Origin: Flavobacteriia bacterium | GTDB taxonomy: Bacteria > Bacteroidota > Bacteroidia > Flavobacteriales > Flavobacteriaceae | Direction: 5' to 3' | Length of the DNA stretch: 48,866 nt | Assembly: GCA_010031465.1 (NCBI GenBank) | Contig: RGZR01000001.1 | Coordinates: 1 to 48,866, forward strand | Shown here: one piece after another, positions 8,038 to 17,468 of the stretch | How positions within the stretch are numbered: the first letter of the stretch is position 1 | Layout of the letters: the number at the start of each line of letters is the position of its first letter | The notes under the pieces: model-generated | Databases searched by the model: none | Told to the model about the DNA's origin: nothing | The model's input: only the letters and a program-made list of their open reading frames with translations | Position numbers and translations under genes: made by a program

Positions 8038-9308
8038 TAGAGAATCATTTCAAATCCTGTGTAGGGAACCAGCGCTTTTGGGATACGAATTCCTTCAGAG
8101 GTTTGGCAATTTTCCAAAAGCCCTGCTAAAACACGAGGTAAGGCCAATGAACTGCCATTTAAGGTATGTACACTCTGTTTAGTTCCTTCTTTGTCTCGGT
8201 AACGCAGTTTGAGTCGCTCTGCTTGAAAACCGTTAAACGTTGAGACCGAACTAATTTCTAACCAGCGTTCTTGTGCAGTAGAATAAATTTCAAAATCATA
8301 GGTAAGGGCCGAGGTAAACCCTAAATCACCTCCACAAAGGCGCAAGATTCTATAGGGCAGTTGAAGTTCATTTAATATTCCTTTTACGTGCTCTACCATG
8401 CCGTCTAGTGCTGTTAGGGCGTGTTGGGGTTCTTCAATCCGAACGATTTCTACCTTGTCAAATTGATGCAATCGATTTAAGCCTCTTACATGCGCCCCAT
8501 AACTGCCTGCTTCACGTCGAAAACAAGGTGTGTAGCCCGTTAAACAAATAGGAAGATCATTTACTTCAAGCAGTACATCTCGATATAAATTGGTTAAAGG
8601 AACTTCAGCCGTTGGGATTAAGTATAAATTATCATTTTGCACATGATACATCTGTCCCTCCTTATCCGGCAACTGTCCCGTTCCAAAACCAGAATCTTCA
8701 TTTACTAGGTGGGGCACTTGAATTTCTCGGTATCCTGCTGCTGTATTTCGGTCTAAAAAATAGTTGATCAATGCGCGTTGTAATCGGGCTCCTTTACCTT
8801 TATATACTGGAAAACCAGCTCCTGTGATCTTGGTACCCAATTCAAAATCAATTAAATCGTATTTAGCAGCCAGCTCCCAATGGGGTAATGCACTAGCGTG
8901 AAGCGATGGTAACTCGCCATTGCGATAAATCTCCTCATTATCCGTTTCCGAACTTCCTGAGTGTACGCTTTCGTGGGGAATATTAGGAACTTGCGTTCGC
9001 AAATCGAATAGAGATTGCGTTGTTTTTTGAAGTGCTTCTTGAAGAGTTTTGGTTTCGTTTTTTAAGTCTGTAGTTTCAGCTTTAAGGACATTTGCTTTTT
9101 CGATTTCTCCTTTTTTAAAAAGGATTCCAATTTTTTTAGCCAATTGATTTGCGGCTGCTAACTTTTGATCTAAAAGGGCTTGTTCATTTCTACGTTGTTG
9201 ATCAAGTGTGATAATTTGATCTACCAAATCTAATTTTGGAAAGTTGCGTTTTTGTAATCCTTTGATTACTGCATCTCGATTTTCTCGAATGTATTGCAAT
9301 GCAAGCAT
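8037..9308 (-). CDS. serS: Seryl-tRNA synthetase
   Basis: Class II aminoacyl-tRNA synthetase charging tRNA-Ser (and tRNA-Sec where present). The 423 residues contain an N-terminal long coiled-coil arm (about 25-105, rich in Lys/Glu/Gln) that contacts the tRNA long variable arm, then motif 2 (PCFRREAGSYG) with the LNRLHQFDKVE segment, and motif 3 near the C-terminus (LALPRVLAGLLEN). The start MLALQYIREN is the usual N-terminus. A TATTTTTG -7-like box lies just upstream in the gap to ribF. Identity is certain. Confidence 0.97.
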   Translation of the reverse strand: MLALQYIRENRDAVIKGLQKRNFPKLDLVDQIITLDQQRRNEQALLDQKLAAANQLAKKIGILFKKGEIEKANVLKAETTDLKNETKTLQEALQKTTQSLFDLRTQVPNIPHESVHSGSSETDNEEIYRNGELPSLHASALPHWELAAKYDLIDFELGTKITGAGFPVYKGKGARLQRALINYFLDRNTAAGYREIQVPHLVNEDSGFGTGQLPDKEGQMYHVQNDNLYLIPTAEVPLTNLYRDVLLEVNDLPICLTGYTPCFRREAGSYGAHVRGLNRLHQFDKVEIVRIEEPQHALTALDGMVEHVKGILNELQLPYRILRLCGGDLGFTSALTYDFEIYSTAQERWLEISSVSTFNGFQAERLKLRYRDKEGTKQSVHTLNGSSLALPRVLAGLLENCQTSEGIRIPKALVPYTGFEMIL

Positions 9309-9322
9309 GAAACTCTTTTGTG

Positions 9323-9330
9323 CAAAAATA
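9323..9330 (-). promoter_or_regulatory. Possible -7 box for serS
   Basis: The minus strand reads TATTTTTGC, matching TAnnTTTG, 14 bases upstream of the serS ATG. No -33 element is evident. It could supply an internal promoter for the serS-to-arsC part of the block, since the 30-base gap also permits readthrough from ribF. Confidence 0.4.
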
Positions 9331-9338
9331 AATTAATT

Positions 9339-10277
9339 TTAGTTCAAGCCTTTCTCATTTAGTATTTTGTTGCATAACTCCTGATCAATACGCAATTGGG
9401 TTTGTAGGGCGGTTAAAGAATCAAACTTTTTTTCTTCGCGAATTTTTTTCAAAACAAATACAGTGAGTTCCTCACCGTATAGGTTTTGGTTAAATGAAAA
9501 GATATGGACTTCTAGGGTTTGGTGAGTGCCTTCAACGGTGGGTCGGTTGCCCACATTCATCATCCCGAAATAGGTTTTTTCTAGGTGGGCCACTTTTACT
9601 AGATACACTCCTTTCGGAGGAAGTATTTTATAAGAAGCTTCTACCGCTAAATTTGCTGTAGGAAAATCTAATGTACGGCCCACTTGATCCCCGTGGATTA
9701 CGGTGGCTGAAAATTCAAAATCTCGACCCAAATAGCATGTTACCTTCTGAAAATCACCTGCGGCAATAGCCGTTCTGATTTTGGTTGAACTTACGGTTAC
9801 AGCATCTACTTCTTGAGCAGGAATCACCTCCACCTCAAATCCATATGTTTTTCCCATACCCATTAAATCTTCAACACTAGCTTCTCGGTTGCGTCCAAAT
9901 CGGTGGTCGTATCCTATATAAAGTGAAGCAATGTGGAGCCGATCTACTAAAATATCTCGAGTAAACGCTAAAGCCGATAATGTTGAAAATGCAGTGGTAA
10001 AAGGTTGAATAATCAAATGATCGATACCTAAATTTTTTAAAAACTGTTCTTTTTCTTTTAAAGTATCTATTAGGAGCAAATCATTTGATTTTTGAAGTAC
10101 CATTCTGGGATGTGGAAAAAAAGTAAGCACATTCGCTACACAATTTTTTTCCCTTGCTTTGACTACAAGGGTTTGAATAATCTTTTGATGTCCCAAATGC
10201 ACCCCATCAAATGTACCAATTGTAAGTATTGCTGGTTTTGTAGAGGTGTAGTTTGTGATGTCGTGAATCACAGTCAT
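9339..10277 (-). CDS. ribF: Bifunctional riboflavin kinase / FAD synthetase
   Basis: Converts riboflavin to FMN and then FAD. The 312 residues (normal length) show the nucleotidyltransferase motif FDGVHLGHQ near residue 24 and YDHRFGRNR in the FAD synthetase half, STKIRTAI at the junction, then the riboflavin kinase half from about 185 with GRTLDFPTANL and EVHIFSF. It is the first gene of the minus-strand block leading to serS. A TATTTTTG box lies 28 bases upstream of the ATG. Confidence 0.96.
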   Translation of the reverse strand: MTVIHDITNYTSTKPAILTIGTFDGVHLGHQKIIQTLVVKAREKNCVANVLTFFPHPRMVLQKSNDLLLIDTLKEKEQFLKNLGIDHLIIQPFTTAFSTLSALAFTRDILVDRLHIASLYIGYDHRFGRNREASVEDLMGMGKTYGFEVEVIPAQEVDAVTVSSTKIRTAIAAGDFQKVTCYLGRDFEFSATVIHGDQVGRTLDFPTANLAVEASYKILPPKGVYLVKVAHLEKTYFGMMNVGNRPTVEGTHQTLEVHIFSFNQNLYGEELTVFVLKKIREEKKFDSLTALQTQLRIDQELCNKILNEKGLN

Positions 10278-10305
10278 TTATGCTACTCGCTTTTCTTTTG
10301 TTGAA

Positions 10306-10313
10306 CAAAAATA
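10306..10313 (-). promoter_or_regulatory. -7 box of ribF promoter
   Basis: Minus strand TATTTTTG fits TAnnTTTG, 28 bases upstream of the ribF ATG, in the 94-bp divergent gap with the metalloprotease gene. No proper -33 partner was found. Confidence 0.45.
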
Positions 10314-10371
10314 AACCTTTATCACGCAAAGACTCATTAGTTTCCTTATTTTTAAATGCTAATCAAGATAT

Positions 10372-13300
10372 TTGAAAACGAATAATTTCTTTAGGAGACT
10401 TTCACAGCAGGTTATCCTCATTTTATTTTTTTGGATTTCATGGTCTGCTGCAGGGCAACAGTATTGGACCGCAGTATCTGCGCCAAAGGCGAGTCTATCT
10501 CAGTTTGAAGTATGGGGATCTTCCTATTATCAATTGTCTGCCAGTGGAACACAGCAAGGAATACCTTCGTATAAATCTTTTTCAAATCAATTGGTACTTC
10601 CCAATGAAATGGGTAAAGAAGAGGTCTTTCAACTCAGGGAAATTCCCATATTGTCTCCTGCCTTAGCCTTGCAATATCCCTTAATTAAAACGTATGAAGG
10701 AACCAGTATAGAACGCCCAAAAGTTACGGTGCGTGTGAGTTCTTCTAGAGCAGGAATTAATGCTTGGATTCAAGGGTTGGAAGGGCCTGACCTCTTTATT
10801 CAGCCTGTTAGAGCTCAAAAGGGGCTACACTATTCCTATCGAAAAACCCAGTTTGATCAACGCACTCCTTTTTATTGTAAAACGGAAGCCCTCTTAACCC
10901 GAGAAAAAGTAAAATCAACCCCTTCGACAGCTAAAAATTTTTCAAATACCCTCCGTAGTTTTAGAATTGCCATAGCAGCAACTTCGGGCTATGTAAATCA
11001 TTGGGGCGATGAGAATGACGAAAACGGAACAAATCAAGAAGACGCCCTAGCTGCAGTAGTAAGTACGATAAATCGAATCAGTAGTGTATTTGAAGCAGAT
11101 CTAAATGTCCGATTAACTCTTGTGTCGGGTGTTGATCTATTGTTTGCTGATGCAAATACGGATCCCTTTACTGGAGAATATGGTGATCAACTTCAAACCA
11201 CCTTAGATACTTTTTTAGGTGATAGTGAATATGATGTTGGTCACTTATTTGATTTTGGAGAACCAAATGGAGATGCGGGATGTATAGCCTGTGTTTGTAT
11301 CTCCGGTTCGAAAGGACAAGGATATTCTACACACCCTTTTGAAGATATATATGGGGGAGAATTCCGTAACGATTATTTTGACTTAGACTATGCAGGCCAT
11401 GAAATAGGGCATCAATTTGGGGCCTATCATACCTTTGGTTTTGATGCAGAAGGAACAGGGGTAAATGCAGAACCGGGAAGTGGATCAACCATAATGGGAT
11501 ATGCCGGAATAACGGGAGTAGATGATGTGCAATTGCACGGCGACCCTTATTTTCACTATTACAGTATTGAAAGTATACGTGACTATGTGGCTACCTTATC
11601 TTGTGGCGAAACCCAAACCCAAAACGAACCTTTATTAGTGGTTTCAGCAGGTCTAGATTATGCAATTCCTAAAGGAACTGCCTATGAACTTAGTGCCAGT
11701 AGCAATGCCGCTTCGGATAACGTTACCTATAGTTGGGAACAACTGGATAGTGGTCAAATTACAGCTTCAAATTTCGGACCCTATAATGCCGCTGGGGCTA
11801 TGGCGAGATCACTCCCCCCATCCTCTTCACCCTCTAGAATGATCCCCAAAATCACACGGGTTTTAGCAAATAAACTGACTCAAGAGAACCCAAAAGTTAA
11901 CGACCCTTGGGAAACTGTTCCGTTGATTGGACGGTCAATGCGCTGGGGGGTTACAGCTCGTCAGCCTTTTGATGAAGGACATAATGTATCGCAAGACGAT
12001 ATGTCAATTACGGTTGTATCTACGGCAGGTCCTTTTGAGGTGACCTCACAAAATAACGATTCCGTACTTTGGAAAGGGGGGGCAAAAGAACGCATAACGT
12101 GGAAGGTTGGGGGCACTGACATCAGTCCGATTAAAACGCAAGAAGTGGAACTATATCTTTCAACAAATGGGGGCTTGACCTTTCCTATCCTTTTGGCTGA
12201 TAATGTTCCCAATACTGGGTCTTATGAAGTTGAAGTACCCAATACCATAGATGCAGATAGAGCACGGATTAAAATTAAAGCTAAAAACAATATTTTCTTT
12301 GCTGTGAATAAAGTTAATTTTTCTGTTCGATCACGCGATATTGTTCTCCAATTTGACCCATACCGTATAGAAAATTGCGGTCAAAATAGTCAGCGTTTTT
12401 CTTTTGCAATACTTCGTAAAGAAGGGGTTACGGCTTCTTTTTCACTTCAAGCAGACGAACTGCCCAATGGCGTCAGAGCAAGCTTTTCAAAATCTAATTA
12501 CGGAGCAAACGACACTTCGGGTTACATAACTTTTTCGGGCTTATCCGCCTTAATTCCAAACGATTACCAATGGTCTATTCACACCCAAGGGATTACAGTA
12601 GAAGAAGCCTTTCCTGTTGTTTTACAGCAACGCAGTGCTTCTTTTACAGAATTAGCATTAAATGCACCCGAAGACGAAAGTAAGGCAATAGATTTAAGGC
12701 CCCTTTTGGAATGGCAAAGTAATCCGAATGCCGATTTATATCGCGTACAACTGTCTAACTCAGAAAGCTTTTCAACCGTTTTGCTTGACAGTCTGGTTTC
12801 AACACCTTATTTGCGTCTTACTGATTTAACTCCCACTACTTCATATTACTGGAGAGTACAACAACAAAACAACTGCGGTAAAAGTGCGTTCACTTCCCCA
12901 TTTGTTTTTGAAACCAATAGCCTATCCTGTCTCAGTTTAACCTCGGAAGAATTACCCCAAGTTCTAAAAGACGCTACCAATTTTACTACTGGAGTTACTT
13001 TTGTTTACATTCCCGTTTACTACGATTTGCCCATTGTAGATTTAGACATTTTGGTCAATATAGAACACACATGGCTAGAAGACCTTTCAATTTATTTGTT
13101 AAGCCCAAATAATAAAGAATATCTTTTGAGTAGTGGATTAGGAGAGTCAGAAGATGACTATACCCAAACTCTTTTTGATCAAGAAGCGGAATTGGACATA
13201 TTTGAAGGCTCAGCCCCTTTTACAGGCAGCTTTAAGCCCCTTCAAAGTATTGAGGAATTGTACGGTACTTCACCCAAAGGCCTATGGAAACTAAAAATTG

Positions 13301-14205
13301 AAGATCAATTTGTTGAAGATTCGGGACGGGTTACTGAGGTTCAACTCAATTTTTGTTTTGCAGGTGAGGCTTTGCCTAATAGCGACGCCGATTCTTTTGC
13401 TGATGTTGATGACAATTGCCCTGAAATTTCCAATGAAGATCAGCTCGATACCGATGAAAATGGAATTGGTGATGTTTGCGATGTCTTTTCGGCTCAGAAC
13501 ATTACGTTAAGTAAAAAGAACACAAGTTGCCCGGATAAAAATAATGGAGCAATTGAAATAAACGTCAAGGCGGACATTGTCTATCGAGCCGAAATTTTAG
13601 GCCCCGCAAATTTTAAAGGCAATTACGTATTTTCTGTTCTAGGAAAATTGGTTACCGATTTAGCGCCAGGAAAGTATAGTATTTGTGTTACAGCAGATCA
13701 ATACCCTGATTTTATTTATTGTTTTGAAACCGAGATTTTGGCTCCTGCACCGCTAGATGTTCAGGCCGTTTTCCAACCCTCATTGGCTACAGTTAGCCTC
13801 AATCTTTCAGGAAGTGACCAGTACACCGTTGAGGTTAATAATCTAGAAGTTGAGCTCAGTGGAACTCAACAAATTGAAATTCCATTAACGCAAAAGCAAA
13901 CACGAATTAAGGTAACAACAAGTCTAGATTGTCAAGGCAGTTATGAGTCTTGGTTTAATTTAGATCAATTTGCAAGAATCGTTCCCAATCCTGTTCGTGA
14001 TCATGCCACTCTAATTTTGCCAGAAGGACAAACGCCAGAGGTGTTTCTTTATGGTCCTTCAGGTGATTTGTTTTGGCAGGGGAAAAGCCAAAGTAGCGAC
14101 AACCAAACCCTAGTGCTTCCTATGGAGCATTATGCCCCAGGGTGGTATTTGGTTCAACTCAATTACAGCTCTTATTCTGAAACGCTTAAACTGTTAAAAC
14201 GATGA
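10372..14205 (+). CDS. Secreted reprolysin-like zinc metalloprotease with T9SS sorting domain
   Basis: A 1277-residue extracellular multidomain protease. Order: signal peptide (about 1-28, hydrophobic LILFFWISWSAAG), a propeptide-like region to about 190, a metzincin catalytic domain with HEIGHQFGAYH (His343, Glu344, His347, His353) and a Met-turn near Met375, an Ig/PKD-like region, a fibronectin type III module (about 762-845), a proprotein-convertase P-like beta-sandwich (about 849-993), an Asp-rich thrombospondin type 3 calcium-binding segment (about 1002-1039), and a Por/T9SS C-terminal sorting domain starting near IVPNPVRD (1201-1277). It would be exported by Sec, then by type IX secretion, and attached or released at the surface, probably for protein degradation. 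The start is TTG at 10372; no in-frame ATG precedes the signal peptide. Confidence 0.9.
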   Translation: MKTNNFFRRLSQQVILILFFWISWSAAGQQYWTAVSAPKASLSQFEVWGSSYYQLSASGTQQGIPSYKSFSNQLVLPNEMGKEEVFQLREIPILSPALALQYPLIKTYEGTSIERPKVTVRVSSSRAGINAWIQGLEGPDLFIQPVRAQKGLHYSYRKTQFDQRTPFYCKTEALLTREKVKSTPSTAKNFSNTLRSFRIAIAATSGYVNHWGDENDENGTNQEDALAAVVSTINRISSVFEADLNVRLTLVSGVDLLFADANTDPFTGEYGDQLQTTLDTFLGDSEYDVGHLFDFGEPNGDAGCIACVCISGSKGQGYSTHPFEDIYGGEFRNDYFDLDYAGHEIGHQFGAYHTFGFDAEGTGVNAEPGSGSTIMGYAGITGVDDVQLHGDPYFHYYSIESIRDYVATLSCGETQTQNEPLLVVSAGLDYAIPKGTAYELSASSNAASDNVTYSWEQLDSGQITASNFGPYNAAGAMARSLPPSSSPSRMIPKITRVLANKLTQENPKVNDPWETVPLIGRSMRWGVTARQPFDEGHNVSQDDMSITVVSTAGPFEVTSQNNDSVLWKGGAKERITWKVGGTDISPIKTQEVELYLSTNGGLTFPILLADNVPNTGSYEVEVPNTIDADRARIKIKAKNNIFFAVNKVNFSVRSRDIVLQFDPYRIENCGQNSQRFSFAILRKEGVTASFSLQADELPNGVRASFSKSNYGANDTSGYITFSGLSALIPNDYQWSIHTQGITVEEAFPVVLQQRSASFTELALNAPEDESKAIDLRPLLEWQSNPNADLYRVQLSNSESFSTVLLDSLVSTPYLRLTDLTPTTSYYWRVQQQNNCGKSAFTSPFVFETNSLSCLSLTSEELPQVLKDATNFTTGVTFVYIPVYYDLPIVDLDILVNIEHTWLEDLSIYLLSPNNKEYLLSSGLGESEDDYTQTLFDQEAELDIFEGSAPFTGSFKPLQSIEELYGTSPKGLWKLKIEDQFVEDSGRVTEVQLNFCFAGEALPNSDADSFADVDDNCPEISNEDQLDTDENGIGDVCDVFSAQNITLSKKNTSCPDKNNGAIEINVKADIVYRAEILGPANFKGNYVFSVLGKLVTDLAPGKYSICVTADQYPDFIYCFETEILAPAPLDVQAVFQPSLATVSLNLSGSDQYTVEVNNLEVELSGTQQIEIPLTQKQTRIKVTTSLDCQGSYESWFNLDQFARIVPNPVRDHATLILPEGQTPEVFLYGPSGDLFWQGKSQSSDNQTLVLPMEHYAPGWYLVQLNYSSYSETLKLLKR

Positions 14206-14876
14206 GGAACTTTTGGATATTGATGTTCTGTATTGTTTGGAGTTGTGGTCCTGACCCCATTCCTGAACCAGAGCCTTCCCTTTTAATCAGCCCTGCCAAT
14301 AATGATTTGTGTACTACGGCCTCTAAGGTGAATGATGCAGAAAGTCAAGTACGTTTTCAGTGGACGGCAGCGCTCCATACCGAAATTTATGAATTGATTG
14401 TACAAAATACGCAAACCGGCCAACAGTACTCCAAACAAACTTCATTGCTTTCTGAATCGCTCATTTTACCCATGGGTGCTCCCTACCGATGGTATGTGCT
14501 ATCTAAAGCAATACTTACCCCAGCCGTTGGGCAGAGTGAATCATGGAAATTTTATTTAGAAGGAGAATCCAATGCAAGCTACGTTCCCTTTCCTGCACTC
14601 TTGCTTTCTCCCAAAAATGAGGCCATTATTGACAAAACAGACAAAGGGGTGTATACTTTTCAATGGGAAGGTCTTGATTTAGATAATGATATTGACCATT
14701 ATGCCCTTTATTTGGGAACAGATCCTGATGCGTTAAGTTTGAAAAAAGATTTTATTTCAGAACAACGAACCGATTTAACACTTACCCCTTCGGCAACCTA
14801 TTATTGGCAAATCGTAACTTTTGATAAAGAAGGAAATCAGTCGACTTCTTTGGTGTTTTCTTTTCAGATAAACTAA
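14202..14876 (+). CDS. Lipoprotein with two fibronectin type III-like modules
   Basis: A 224-residue predicted lipoprotein: a short signal peptide ends in the lipobox VWSC (Cys15), followed by a Pro-rich linker. Two repeats of about 95 residues have the signature of Fn3-like domains (FQWTAALHTEIYELIVQ with YRWYVLSKA, and YTFQWEGLDLDNDIDHYALYL with YYWQIVTFDKEGN). The start overlaps the protease stop by ATGA, so the two are coexpressed. The protease also carries an Fn3-like module, so this lipoprotein may bind the same partner or anchor the protease; that is inference. The 3' end overlaps pth by 4 bases. Confidence 0.75.
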   Translation: MRNFWILMFCIVWSCGPDPIPEPEPSLLISPANNDLCTTASKVNDAESQVRFQWTAALHTEIYELIVQNTQTGQQYSKQTSLLSESLILPMGAPYRWYVLSKAILTPAVGQSESWKFYLEGESNASYVPFPALLLSPKNEAIIDKTDKGVYTFQWEGLDLDNDIDHYALYLGTDPDALSLKKDFISEQRTDLTLTPSATYYWQIVTFDKEGNQSTSLVFSFQIN

Positions 14877-15439
14877 ACGCCGTTAAATTCATTCATGGTC
14901 TGTTGAAGTCCCACCAATCCGAAAGAACGAATAGCTTCGGCGCATTTTTCTAGGCGTGGGGGGAGAAGGTTTTGTTCTTCCTCTGTCCAGGGATCCAACA
15001 CAAAACGAACCTGATCAAAAGCCTTTTGTTCTTGACCAATACCAAACCGCAAACGGGCATAATGGGGGGTATTCAGTTGCGCTTCAATATCTTTTAAGCC
15101 ATTGTGACCGGCTGGACTTCCCTTAGCGCGAAGGCGTAGGGTGCCGAATGGCAAATGCAACTCATCAGTAATGATTAGAATACGCTCAACGGAAATATTT
15201 TCTTGTAAGGCCCAATAACGAACAGCTTTTCCACTTCGGTTCATAAAAGTAGTGGGCTTTATCAAGAGAAATTGTCGTCCCTTTTGAGTAAATGTAAAGG
15301 TGTCTGCTAGTTTTTTTGACTCCCATTTGCCCTGTTCTTGTGCGCACACTATATCAAGAATAGAGAAACCAACATTATGACGTGTATTATGGTATTCCTC
15401 TCCAGGATTTCCTAAGCCCACAATTAAAAACTTCATCAT
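14873..15439 (-). CDS. pth: Peptidyl-tRNA hydrolase
   Basis: Cleaves peptidyl-tRNA released by stalled ribosomes, recycling tRNA. The 188 residues match the family. The active-site region LGNPGEEYHNTRHNVGF contains Asn11 and catalytic His21, with FMNRSGKAV, the Asp of ITDELHLPFG and GSPAGHNGLKDI further along. The start is a double ATG at 15439 or 15436. It is separated from rplY by a clear terminator, so it needs its own promoter although rplY and pth are neighbours on the same strand. Confidence 0.96.
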   Translation of the reverse strand: MMKFLIVGLGNPGEEYHNTRHNVGFSILDIVCAQEQGKWESKKLADTFTFTQKGRQFLLIKPTTFMNRSGKAVRYWALQENISVERILIITDELHLPFGTLRLRAKGSPAGHNGLKDIEAQLNTPHYARLRFGIGQEQKAFDQVRFVLDPWTEEEQNLLPPRLEKCAEAIRSFGLVGLQQTMNEFNGV

Positions 15440-15483
15440 ACTGGGTTAAGGTTTTTTTTAAAAAATAGGTTACGGATATATAG

Positions 15484-15533
15484 CACACTACTAAAATAAA
15501 AAAAAAGCATGTGGTAAAATGCCACATGCTTTT
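15484..15533 (-). terminator. Rho-independent terminator after rplY
   Basis: A 12-bp perfect stem (AAAAGCATGTGG at 15503-15514 with CCACATGCTTTT at 15522-15533) encloses a 7-base loop. Read on the minus strand it is followed by a long T tract (complement of the A run at 15491-15506). It sits just downstream of rplY and would end the prs-rplY transcript. Confidence 0.88.
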
Positions 15534-15552
15534 AAATTAAGTGCTATACAAT

Positions 15553-16227
15553 TTATTCTTGTGGTGCTTCGGCTTGAGATTCACTAGCACTTTCTGCAGC
15601 GGCATCGGCTGGTGCTCCAGCAGTTGCCTCATCTGTAGTTGCCTCATCATCTTCATCAAGATCTGTATCTTTGACGGATGCTCTAGAAGTACGAACTTGA
15701 CATACTACAGTATTGTCAGGATGAAGTATAGTATAAGAATTTGTTTGTAATTCAGAAGTGTACAATTTATGCCCTAATTTCAGTTTTGAAATATTGGCAA
15801 TAATGTAATCGGGCAAATCTTTTGGAAGAGCACGTACACGTAATTTACGTTTATTAAGGCGTAATACACCACCACTGTTTAGAACTCCAGGCGCAGCTCC
15901 TTCAATCTTAACGGGAATATTCATTGAGATTTCTTTGTCTTCAGATAAACTGTAGAAGTCAACATGAAGAATTTTGTCTGAAAGGGGATGAAATTGAATG
16001 TCTTGTAAAATAGCATTGAGTTTGTTTCCGCCTTCAAATTCAATAACCACGGTGTGGGCATTGGGGGTGTACACTAATTTGCTGAAATCAAGCTCCGGTG
16101 CTGAAAAGTGAAGGGGTTCTCCTCCACCATATAAAACACAAGGAACTCTTCCAGCATTGCGCAACGCTTTGGTCGAAACCTTGCCTACGCTTTCTCTTTT
16201 AGAGGCTTTAATTGTGATTGATTTCAT
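15553..16227 (-). CDS. rplY: 50S ribosomal protein L25 (CTC form)
   Basis: Binds 5S rRNA in the large subunit. The 224-residue protein is the long CTC-type with an N-terminal L25 domain (residues 1 to about 95, including [15 protein letters not shown] and [11 protein letters not shown]) and a C-terminal TL5-like beta domain (about 96-185). It ends in an acidic, Ala/Glu-rich tail from about 187 that looks disordered. It lies 10 bases downstream of prs, forming the prs-rplY pair conserved in many bacteria. Confidence 0.95.
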   Translation of the reverse strand: MKSITIKASKRESVGKVSTKALRNAGRVPCVLYGGGEPLHFSAPELDFSKLVYTPNAHTVVIEFEGGNKLNAILQDIQFHPLSDKILHVDFYSLSEDKEISMNIPVKIEGAAPGVLNSGGVLRLNKRKLRVRALPKDLPDYIIANISKLKLGHKLYTSELQTNSYTILHPDNTVVCQVRTSRASVKDTDLDEDDEATTDEATAGAPADAAAESASESQAEAPQE

Positions 16228-16237
16228 TTTCTTTTAT

Positions 16238-17170
16238 TTACATTATAAATTTTGAACTTATTGACTGATTTTGATGCACGTTTCGCATCACTTCAGCGAA
16301 TAATGGGGCGCAAGATAATACTTTTACTTTAGGGTGACTAACTTTTGGCGGAATAGAATCGGTAACAATCAAACTTTCGAGTTGAGAATTTTCTACTTTT
16401 TCATAGGCATTCCCTGAGAGTAGGGCATGAGTACAAATGGCACGAACGGAAAGCGCCCCTCTTTCTTTCATCAAATCCGCTGCTTTTGTTAGGGTGCCAG
16501 CAGTGTCCACCATATCGTCTACTAAAATGACATTTTTGCCGGTAACGTCACCAATTAATTCCATATGCGAAATAACATTTGCTTTTTCTCTTTGCTTGTA
16601 GCATATAACCACATCGCAATTGAGAAATTTAGAATAAGCATAAGCCCGTTTAGAGCCGCCCATATCAGGTGATGCAATGGTAAGGTTATCTAAGTGTAAC
16701 GATTCGATATAAGGTAAAAAGAGCGTAGAGGCAAAGAGGTGGTCCACCGGTTTTTCAAAAAATCCTTGAATTTGATCGGCGTGTAAGTCCATTGTTATGA
16801 TGCGGGTGGCCCCAGCAGCTTCTAACAGTTTTGCAATTAATTTTGCACCTATCGGAACACGGGGTTTGTCTTTTCGGTCTTGTCTGGCCCAACCGAAATA
16901 GGGCATAACCGCGGTAATATGTCGAGCAGAAGCACGTTTGGCTGCATCAAGCATCAGCAGCATTTCCATTAAATTTTCAGAAGAGGGATGCGTAGATCCG
17001 ATAATAAAAATACGGGCCCCGCGTATAGATTCTTCAAACGAAGGTTGAAATTCGCCATCGCTGTAACGCGAAAAATTTACCTTGCCTAAAGGCGATTCAT
17101 AGGCTTTGGCAATAACTTCTGCCAGGGCAGTACTTTGTGTACATGCAAAAATTTTTACGGGAGTTTCCAT
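16238..17170 (-). CDS. prs: Ribose-phosphate pyrophosphokinase
   Basis: Makes PRPP from ribose 5-phosphate and ATP, feeding purine, pyrimidine, NAD, His and Trp synthesis. The 310 residues contain FSRYSDGEFQPSFEESIRG, PYFGWARQDRKDKPR (the ATP flexible loop), DLHADQIQGFF, and the PRPP-binding loop VILVDDMVDTAGTLTKAA. The length is normal and the N-terminus METPVKIFACTQS is typical. It is the first gene of the prs-rplY unit. Confidence 0.97.
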   Translation of the reverse strand: METPVKIFACTQSTALAEVIAKAYESPLGKVNFSRYSDGEFQPSFEESIRGARIFIIGSTHPSSENLMEMLLMLDAAKRASARHITAVMPYFGWARQDRKDKPRVPIGAKLIAKLLEAAGATRIITMDLHADQIQGFFEKPVDHLFASTLFLPYIESLHLDNLTIASPDMGGSKRAYAYSKFLNCDVVICYKQREKANVISHMELIGDVTGKNVILVDDMVDTAGTLTKAADLMKERGALSVRAICTHALLSGNAYEKVENSQLESLIVTDSIPPKVSHPKVKVLSCAPLFAEVMRNVHQNQSISSKFIM

Positions 17171-17188
17171 ACGATTTGTAATAGGCTA

Positions 17189-17196
17189 CAAAGGTA
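17189..17196 (-). promoter_or_regulatory. -7 box of prs promoter
   Basis: The minus strand reads TACCTTTG, a perfect TAnnTTTG, 18 bases upstream of the prs ATG. No clear -33 TTTG is present at 19 bases. Confidence 0.5.
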
Positions 17197-17254
17197 AAAA
17201 TAAAATGCTTCTAGGCTTTGTCTGTTTTTTGAATTAGAGGATGAAATAATTTAC

Positions 17255-17262
17255 TATTTTTG
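17255..17262 (+). promoter_or_regulatory. -7 box of tRNA-Leu promoter
   Basis: TATTTTTGC matches TAnnTTTG and ends 11 bases before the mature tRNA 5' end. A TTTG at 17228-17231 is 23 bases upstream, slightly too far for the consensus spacing. Confidence 0.5.
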
Positions 17263-17273
17263 CCCTCACTATT

Positions 17274-17357
17274 GCCTCGGTGGCGGAACTGGTAGACGCG
17301 CTGGATTCAAAATCCTGTTCTGGCAACGGAGTGTGGGTTCGATTCCCACCCGAGGTA
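17274..17357 (+). tRNA. tRNA-Leu (CAA anticodon)
   Basis: An 84-nt class II tRNA. The acceptor stem GCCTCGG pairs with CCGAGGT, and the anticodon loop TTCAAAA gives CAA (reads UUG). The long variable arm (TGTTCTGGCAACGGAGT region) and T-arm GTGGG-TTCGATT-CCCAC fit tRNA-Leu. CCA is not encoded. It stands alone with its own promoter-like box and terminator. Confidence 0.95.
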
Positions 17358-17364
17358 CTTAAAG

Positions 17365-17408
17365 AATCCGTAACTAATTGTTTAACATTAAGTTGCGGAT
17401 TTTTATTT
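17365..17408 (+). terminator. Rho-independent terminator after tRNA-Leu
   Basis: AATCCGTAAC (17365-17374) pairs with GTTGCGGATT (17392-17401), 10 bp with one G-T wobble, around a 17-base loop, followed by TTTTATTT. It lies 7 bases after the tRNA and would end its transcript before the convergent sugar isomerase gene. Confidence 0.75.
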
Positions 17409-17468
17409 ACATATTCCAACAAAAAGCAAAAAAATCTACTAATTAATTTACTATAGGAGCAAAATCCG

